Positions 59,501-64,000 of a stretch of DNA of 64,000 nt are shown one piece after another; positions within the stretch are counted from its first letter, which is position 1; every line of letters begins with the position of its first letter. Below the pieces are notes generated by a model. It was not told where the DNA came from, searched no databases, and worked only from the letters and a program-made list of their open reading frames with translations. The stretch comes from Heyndrickxia oleronia. GTDB taxonomy: Bacteria > Bacillota > Bacilli > Bacillales > Bacillaceae_C. The stretch lies in contig NZ_CP065424.1 of assembly GCF_017809215.1 (NCBI RefSeq), positions 1,142,001 to 1,206,000 on the forward strand, written 5' to 3'. A program made the translations under genes and the position numbers.

Positions 59501-60950
59501 TGGTGAAGGTTTTGCTAAAGGAATATCCAATAAACAAAAAGAAGCAGAAAAGGCAGCTAAGAAGAATGCTCAAGCGGCAGCTAAAAACTTTAAAGAGGCT
59601 TTAGATAAAGAAAATTATCGTTTTAAAATGGGTGAAGTAGATGCTCAAGCACATATAAAGTCTTTAGAAAAAATAAGAGCTCAATATGCTAAAACTCCTG
59701 AACAAGTCAGGAAAATCAATCTAGAGATTGAAAAAATCAGACAGGATTCAGTGAAAAAGCAAGCTGAATTGTTAAAACAACAATTTGAACAATCCAAATC
59801 ATACATCGAAAAGAAAAAGCAAATGAATGAACTTTCTCTTGCTGATGAACTTGCTGCATGGGAACGTGTTCAAGCTAGATATAAAGTTGGATCAAAAGAA
59901 AGAGAAGAAGCCGAACAAAATGTATTCCGTGTTAAAAAAGAGATCCATGATAAGCTAACTTCTCTAAATGAAGAGTATGTTACAAAGGTTCAAGAGATTA
60001 ATCAGAAGTTAATTGATGAAGAGAATGCCCTAAATGCCGAATATCAAAAGGCAGTTGAAGATCGTACGAGATCATTGTATTCATTTGCAGGGATATTTGA
60101 TGAAGTCTCTCAAAAGGCTGATGTTACAGGTGATAAACTCCTTAAAAATCTTGAAGATCAAGTATCTATCTTTAGCGAATGGGCTACAAATATCCAACAA
60201 CTAGCTGAAAAAGGAATAGACAAAGGGTTGCTTGCGGAACTTCGTGAAATGGGTCCTAAAGCAGCTGCAGAAGTTGCAGCTTTAAACAGTATGACTGATT
60301 CACAATTACAGGATTTTGTTCGATTGTGGAAGGTTAAAAATGAACTTGCACGTTTACAAGCGACAAGCGAATTAGAAGGACTCAAAACTGATACCAAAAA
60401 GAAAATAGATGAATTGCATAAAAACGCTAATTCCCAATTGGAGCAACTTAAAACGGATTGGACTAAGAAGGTAAAGGATATTCGTTCTGGAACTACAGCT
60501 GAATTTAACGCTATGAAAGCAAGTATGAATAGCATTGGTCAGAATACGATTAAAGGCTTAATGAATGGATTATCTTCAATGACAGGTCCTTTACTACAAC
60601 AAGCTAGGGAGATTGCTAATTCTATTTCTTCCACAATCTCTAAAGCATTAGATATTCATTCGCCATCTAGAGTAATGATGAGACTTGGAGAATATACAGG
60701 GCAAGGGTTAGCTGAAGGGATGAAAAACAGTATTAGGGGCATAACCTATCAAGCAAATGAATTAGCAAGAGCTGCTGTTCCAAGTGTACCAGGTTCTGAA
60801 GTTACTAGTGGAAATGCATCAGGTTCTCAATTGCCACCCATTGAACAAAACTTCAATTTTTACCAACCTAATCCATCACCTTATGACGTATCAAGAAAAA
60901 CTAAACAGGCAATGGTCCAATGGGGTATGGAATTTAATTTAGGAAGGTGA
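56529..60950 (+). CDS. tape measure protein
   Basis: A 1473-residue protein that sets tail length; by the usual 1.5 angstrom per residue this predicts a tail of about 220 nm. Residues 1-130 are coiled coil (LEKALSDVNKQSTKLQTELK). The TMP core (GALAAGGGIAATIEKALDTS) and three membrane-active segments near 570-650 follow. Residues 680-960 hold many short repeats of the type WNAIKTAIST. The motif LGIHSPSRV occurs twice as (A)LGIHSPSRV and (A)LDIHSPSRV. A second coiled coil covers 1030-1250. GTGGGGTGAGG precedes the start. Confidence 0.93.
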   Translation: MAGSNKIKGITIEIGSDTVGLEKALSDVNKQSTKLQTELKDVERLLKFNPGNAELLAQKQKLLADQIQTTTQKLNQLKEAQSQVDQQFAQGKISEEQYRAFNRELVATQSVLDGLKGKLSIVNQEQDNIAKSTRQLNTLFEATGTSVDNFSSALGGRLTNAIKNGTASSRQLEDAINKVGVTALGTNADLDKMKRALSKVDDGGSLKSVRKELSQVAKEAENAGDKVNGFGAELSGVVGALAAGGGIAATIEKALDTSSLKTKVDIAFEVPEESKESIREVIRNLEAYGVDGAEALEGVRRQWALNKTASDEANSSIVKGASVISQAYAGIDFIELIQEVNELSGEIGVSNDRALALTNSLLKAGFPPEQLDTIAEYGKQMKDAGFSAKEIQAIFEAGINTKTWNIDNLNDGVKEARLQMASFGLGVSKDMKPLINSTGISVKKFEDWGKAVAKGGEDGSKAMSEVATWLEGIKDKTVQNELATKVFGTKWEDQGQNMIAVFKGVSDATDKTKQNQEQLNDAISKMNADPAVQLKQAFADLKTAAEPFLLKVAELVSKIAEWVKENPTLAATIVAVGTALGVLVGIATTLAPIFTALSLAVGALEIGLLPLIGIIAGIVAAIALLVAAGVAIYQNWDEIKAKAIEVWGVIKDFLSSTWEGIKSTAESVWTGIKDFFSGIWEGITTAATSIWDGVTAVWTSTVETLKSIFTPIVDFFTSTWDSVSSAFSNAWNNIKKVLETSWNAIKTVAQSSWEIIKNVILGPVLLLIDLLKGDFDGFKSHLSQIWNNIKTAASTAWNAIKTAISTIIKAFVDGAKSVFEGFKTAISTIWNAMKTTASTVWNGIKSAISSIVNAIKTTVVSVWNAIKTAISTIINGIKSTATSIWNGIKSSITSIVNGMKTAITNVWENIKSATKTAFDQVVKFIKDPLKAVDLFSIGKDIIQGLLNGIGSLAKSVWDKAKDIANGIGDSIKKALGIHSPSRVTTKLGEHTGEGFAKGISNKQKEAEKAAKKNAQAAAKNFKEALDKENYRFKMGEVDAQAHIKSLEKIRAQYAKTPEQVRKINLEIEKIRQDSVKKQAELLKQQFEQSKSYIEKKKQMNELSLADELAAWERVQARYKVGSKEREEAEQNVFRVKKEIHDKLTSLNEEYVTKVQEINQKLIDEENALNAEYQKAVEDRTRSLYSFAGIFDEVSQKADVTGDKLLKNLEDQVSIFSEWATNIQQLAEKGIDKGLLAELREMGPKAAAEVAALNSMTDSQLQDFVRLWKVKNELARLQATSELEGLKTDTKKKIDELHKNANSQLEQLKTDWTKKVKDIRSGTTAEFNAMKASMNSIGQNTIKGLMNGLSSMTGPLLQQAREIANSISSTISKALDIHSPSRVMMRLGEYTGQGLAEGMKNSIRGITYQANELARAAVPSVPGSEVTSGNASGSQLPPIEQNFNFYQPNPSPYDVSRKTKQAMVQWGMEFNLGR

Positions 60951-60954
60951 TCAA

Positions 60955-61815
60955 GTGGCTGAAAAAGTAACTTTTATCAATTCTAGAGGGCAGTCTATTG
61001 AAATAAGTAATAGACTTCCTTTTTTATTAGAAAATATTGATGGAAAAGGTGATGTGCAAGCTGATATTCAAACGTCAAAGGCTCCTTACCAAGATGGAAA
61101 TACCTTTATCGATGCCCGACTTCAACCACGTCCATTAACTCTCTATATTTCTATTATTGAATCTAGTAGAAATGGATTATTAGAAAAACGTCAATTGTTA
61201 TCTTCTATTTTTAATCCTAATTTGGGTAAAGGTAAATTGATATATGAAAATGGAAGTACTAAAAGAGAAATATGGGCTGTTTCAGAAAATGTACCAACAT
61301 TTCCTTTGGGTTCAGATAATAAAGGACAGTGGTATCAAAAGTCTATTGTAAATCTCTTATGCCCTGATCCATACTGGCAGGATACCAATCCAACAAATAT
61401 AAAATTGGAGGACTTTGTTTCACATTTCCGTTTTCCTTTTCATTTCCCAGTACGTTTCGCATCAAGGGGAGATTCAAGGGTATTAGTTAACATTGGTGAT
61501 GCACCTGCCCCAATCAAAGTTACCTTTAGGGGTGAGGTGGTAAATCCGAAGATTACCAATTTAACAACTGGAGAATTTATTTTGATAAATTATGCGATAC
61601 CAGAGGGATATAACTTAATAATCACGACCGATTTTAATGGAAAAGATGTGAACATTGTTGCCCCCGACGGTGTAGAGACTAATGGAATGGGGTTTATAGA
61701 TTTAAGCAGTGAGTTTTTCATGCTAAGGCAGGGAGAAAATGCAATATCGTTTCTTTCAGATGGTGGCAAACCAGAGGTATATGTTGAATTTAGAAATCGT
61801 TATGTAAGTGTGTAA
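60955..61815 (+). CDS. distal tail protein (Dit)
   Basis: A 286-residue protein of the Sipho_tail family. The N-terminal ring domain shows KVTFINSRGQSIEISNRLPF and RPLTLYISIIESSRNGLLEK; CPDPYWQDTNPTNIKLEDF marks the join to the C-terminal galectin-like domain. It forms the hexameric hub at the tail tip. The start is GTG 60955 behind GGAAGGTGATCAA, 4 bp after the tape measure gene. Confidence 0.9.
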   Translation: MAEKVTFINSRGQSIEISNRLPFLLENIDGKGDVQADIQTSKAPYQDGNTFIDARLQPRPLTLYISIIESSRNGLLEKRQLLSSIFNPNLGKGKLIYENGSTKREIWAVSENVPTFPLGSDNKGQWYQKSIVNLLCPDPYWQDTNPTNIKLEDFVSHFRFPFHFPVRFASRGDSRVLVNIGDAPAPIKVTFRGEVVNPKITNLTTGEFILINYAIPEGYNLIITTDFNGKDVNIVAPDGVETNGMGFIDLSSEFFMLRQGENAISFLSDGGKPEVYVEFRNRYVSV

Positions 61816-61833
61816 GTAATTGGAGGTGTTGTT

Positions 61834-63228
61834 ATGGCAGAGAATTTTAGTTTTTTTGATCCAGTTGAAGTTGCTCCAGGAGTGTGGGATCGTGAGTATT
61901 TTGCACAACAATTTACTGATTATTTCCGAAGGTTAGTTACGACTGGAGTTATGAAAGGTGAAAGTGGTGAACTGAAAGTTTCCACAGAAGGAAATTCAAT
62001 GATTACCACCCTTAGTACAGGGGTTGCTTATGTGGTAGGTAGAAGTTATGAAAATACTAGTCCATTAACGCATACGCATGATACCGAAGTACTTGGGAAA
62101 AATCGTATTGATAGAATTGTAGTAAGGTTAGATTTAAGAACTGAATCTCGGTTTGTAAAATCATTTATTAAAAAAGGTGTACCTACAACGGTTCCTGTTG
62201 CCCCTGCATTACAAAGAGATCAATTTATTTATGAAATCTCTTTAGCACAAGTAAAAATTATCGGTGGTCAAACTTATATCAATGCAAATGATGTGATTGA
62301 CGAAAGAGGGAAAACAGATATTTGTCCATGGGCAGGGTCTAAGATTCTTCCCAACTTTGACCAAGCAGGGCTAGAAGAGCATATTCATGATTATAAAGAA
62401 CATATACCATATGCAGTAACTACAGGCGGTACAAATGAAGTATATGATATCTCTCTTGATGGAGTTACAGATTTATATGAGGGTTTAGCGGTATCAATAA
62501 AAATGCATAAACAAAGTGGGGTTCCGGTCTTTTTAAGAATAAATGGTTTAAATACTAAGTTAATAGTAAAACCAAACGGTCAAAACCCAAGTGCATTAAA
62601 GAAAGATGGAATATATACGTTACGATATAATGGAAATTCTTTTATCTTACAGGGTGAAGGGGGGAGTGGTACAGCAATTGTAGGTGATGTTTTAACAGGG
62701 AAAACTTTTACCAACGATGAAGGTGAATTTACTGGGACAATGCCAAATAGGGGAGCAGTATATATAACTCCAACAGAGAGTTTGCAATATATTCCCGCAG
62801 GTTATCATAATGGAGCAGGATATGTAAGAGGGGCGCAATTATATAAAAAGGTAGTTGTTGATAAAACAGTTAGTATTCCTTATAACGCTGCAAGGGTAAC
62901 AATACCAATTTATGTGGGGTTCCCACCTAGAGAATGGGCAGTGGAAATTAATAATTTAGGGTTTAATAGTAATTATAATCTAAGTGGAGTAATTGGTATT
63001 GTGTTTGGAGGAACATATGTAGGGGATACTTTAAGGTTAGATTATGGTGGTAACGCACCGACTGTATCAAAACAGTTATATTGTTGGGTACATCAAGGCT
63101 ACAACACCTATGTTAGTGGTAACTACCTATATTTTGATTTAGAGTTTATAACAGCAGAGGAAGGTTTTAAAGGTTTATATCCACCAGTTGCCCAAACAAG
63201 GGATTTAAAATTTACAATTTGGGGTTAG
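61834..63228 (+). CDS. baseplate / tail fibre-like protein
   Basis: A 464-residue protein. The N-terminus (FSFFDPVEVAPGVWDREYFA; FTDYFRRLVTTGVMKGESGE) is the conserved start of baseplate upper or tail appendage proteins in Gram-positive siphoviruses. A linker (GDVLTGKTFTNDEGEFTGTM) leads to a C-terminal beta domain that probably contacts the host surface. GGAGGTGTT precedes the ATG. Confidence 0.8.
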   Translation: MAENFSFFDPVEVAPGVWDREYFAQQFTDYFRRLVTTGVMKGESGELKVSTEGNSMITTLSTGVAYVVGRSYENTSPLTHTHDTEVLGKNRIDRIVVRLDLRTESRFVKSFIKKGVPTTVPVAPALQRDQFIYEISLAQVKIIGGQTYINANDVIDERGKTDICPWAGSKILPNFDQAGLEEHIHDYKEHIPYAVTTGGTNEVYDISLDGVTDLYEGLAVSIKMHKQSGVPVFLRINGLNTKLIVKPNGQNPSALKKDGIYTLRYNGNSFILQGEGGSGTAIVGDVLTGKTFTNDEGEFTGTMPNRGAVYITPTESLQYIPAGYHNGAGYVRGAQLYKKVVVDKTVSIPYNAARVTIPIYVGFPPREWAVEINNLGFNSNYNLSGVIGIVFGGTYVGDTLRLDYGGNAPTVSKQLYCWVHQGYNTYVSGNYLYFDLEFITAEEGFKGLYPPVAQTRDLKFTIWG

Positions 63229-63251
63229 ATTATAAGGAGGTATTAAAAATA

Positions 63252-63647
63252 ATGCAGGTTATTCTAGGAAGAAGACTTTATTATAACATTATTACTGGTG
63301 TAATATTGTACGATACTGGCGAAAGAATGGGAGAAAATATTGTAGATTCTACAATAGAAGATGATTTTAAATATTCATTAGAATTGAGAAATCAAAATAG
63401 AGATATTGTAGATTATTTACAATTAGAGCCGGGGCAATATAATGAAGAATTTTCAGAAGCAGTAACTTACAGAGTTAATCCAGAAACAAAAGAATTAGAG
63501 TTTGGTTATGAAATTAACAATGATTACACTGGTTTTCAATCTCCATATAAAAAACAAATAGATGAACTAAAAAAAGAAAACGAAGAATATAAAAACAGAA
63601 TTGCAGATTTAGAAATAATTTTATCTGAAACATTATTAAATAATTAA
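63252..63647 (+). CDS. phage tail-region protein with coiled coil
   Basis: A 131-residue protein: beta part (QVILGRRLYYNIITGVILYD), then a helical C-terminus (YKKQIDELKKENEEYKNRIA). Genes of this plan, often called XkdW-like or tail accessory, follow tail fibre genes. ATG 63252 lies ten bases behind AAGGAGG; the longer frame overlaps that site. Confidence 0.7.
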   Translation: MQVILGRRLYYNIITGVILYDTGERMGENIVDSTIEDDFKYSLELRNQNRDIVDYLQLEPGQYNEEFSEAVTYRVNPETKELEFGYEINNDYTGFQSPYKKQIDELKKENEEYKNRIADLEIILSETLLNN

Positions 63648-63676
63648 TTTTTGATAAGATAAGGAGTTGTTTTATA

Positions 63677-63877
63677 GTGGCTGCATTAGCGGATTATAAA
63701 ATTAGGGTAATAGCAAGAGCCTGTGTAACTCGGTATGAACGTGGTGAGGGAGATATTGCAACTATAGTTAAAAGTTATGGTATGGATGAAGAAAATGAAA
63801 ACTTAGTATTTGCATATATTTATGTAATTAGACCAGATATTGAACAAAAAGAAGAACAACCAACAAACGCTGAATAG
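63677..63877 (+). CDS. small tail-region protein
   Basis: A 66-residue protein (ALADYKIRVIARACVTRYER; DIATIVKSYGMDEENENLVF). It is similar in size and place to XkdX-type proteins, but the usual XkdX motif is not seen. The start is GTG 63677 behind AAGGAG. Confidence 0.6.
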   Translation: MAALADYKIRVIARACVTRYERGEGDIATIVKSYGMDEENENLVFAYIYVIRPDIEQKEEQPTNAE

Positions 63878-63888
63878 GCGTATTTTTT
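63866..63888 (+). terminator. weak terminator after the small tail gene
   Basis: ACGC-TGAATAG-GCGT followed by ATTTTTTAT; the stem is short. Confidence 0.45.
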
Positions 63889-63912
63889 ATGCTCTAAAAA
63901 GGCGGTGACTAG

Positions 63913-64000
63913 ATGCAAAAACCTATTAGAATCTTATCTGCAGACATGGATATCTTAGGAGAAACAGAAGCCTATGAATCTATGTTTTTCACTAGACGTT
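63913..64000 (+). CDS. phage tail protein, Gp37-like, 5-prime end only
   Basis: The first 29 codons of a gene that runs out of the window: MQKPIRILSADMDILGETEA, then YESMFFTRR. This N-terminus matches the start of siphovirus ReqiPepy6 Gp37-like tail proteins as I know them (LD/MDxLGEIDxYxSLxFxR). GGCGGTGAC precedes the ATG. Confidence 0.65.
   Translation, partial: MQKPIRILSADMDILGETEAYESMFFTRR

Larger units (their letters stand above)
31846..64000. mobile_element. siphovirus-type prophage integrated in comFA, right end not in window
   Basis: Modules in order: integrase and repressor (minus strand), divergent switch, early and replication genes, origin-like block, late regulator, packaging, head, tail. 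Gene content (HK97-type portal, ClpP-like protease, capsid, tape measure) indicates a siphovirus of the HK97-fold type. Lysis genes and attR are missing because the window ends in the tail module. Confidence 0.93.

Overview
The window is low-GC Firmicute DNA from an endospore-forming member of the Bacillaceae. Evidence for this is an SspL-type small acid-soluble spore protein, a YjcZ-type sporulation peptide, strong GGAGG-type ribosome binding sites, and the backbone order LCP protein (tagV), yvyE, degS-degU, degV, comFA, which matches Bacillus subtilis. Relative to B. subtilis, a trehalose operon, a lipoprotein gene, a DUF2569 gene and gnd lie between degU and degV, so this is a relative and not B. 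subtilis itself. I cannot name the species.

Layout, chromosome part (1-31846). 1-1500: degraded IS110-family element. 1500-9100: short accessory genes (GNAT acetyltransferases, histidine phosphatase, sspL, DinB, YetF, MerR, DoxX) with several copies of a 150-200 bp intergenic repeat that looks like a MITE, then a ZTP riboswitch, its terminator and folD. 9171-9890: A-rich minisatellite. 9930-15034: five-gene minus-strand LnrJKLMN-like cluster (response regulator, histidine kinase, ABC ATPase, two ABC-2 permeases). 15244-18733: yjcZ-like, holin-like, tagV and yvyE. 19076-20977: degS-degU. 21035-23127: 52-bp hairpin tandem array split by an IS256-family element with an 8-bp target duplication. 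23258-27686: treP-treA-treR with a complete control region (sigma-A promoter, two TreR palindromes, a perfect cre). 27826-31369: lipoprotein, DUF2569 protein, gnd, degV.

Prophage part (about 31846 to the window end, right end not included). comFA is cut at its Walker A motif by a siphovirus-type prophage with a large serine integrase. Its order is: integrase and CI-like repressor on the minus strand; a divergent switch with TCCGA-N6-TCGGA operators; Cro-like gene; early and replication genes (SNF2 helicase, VRR-NUC, nuclease/RecA-like ATPase, DUF669, HNH, compact family B DNA polymerase, Dam-type methylase, D5 primase-helicase); a palindromic block that may be the origin; a sigma-like late regulator; a structured non-coding region; HNH, terminases, portal, ClpP-like protease, HK97 capsid, connectors, tail tube, frameshifted tail chaperone, tape measure, distal tail and baseplate genes.

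Most striking points: prophage disruption of the competence ATPase gene at its P-loop, the 52-bp array with partly compensated hairpins and exact phase across the IS256 insertion, the origin-like triple palindrome block, the MITE family with one copy between the ZTP riboswitch and folD, and a set of one-base homopolymer indels that break or fuse at least five genes and raise the question of assembly error.
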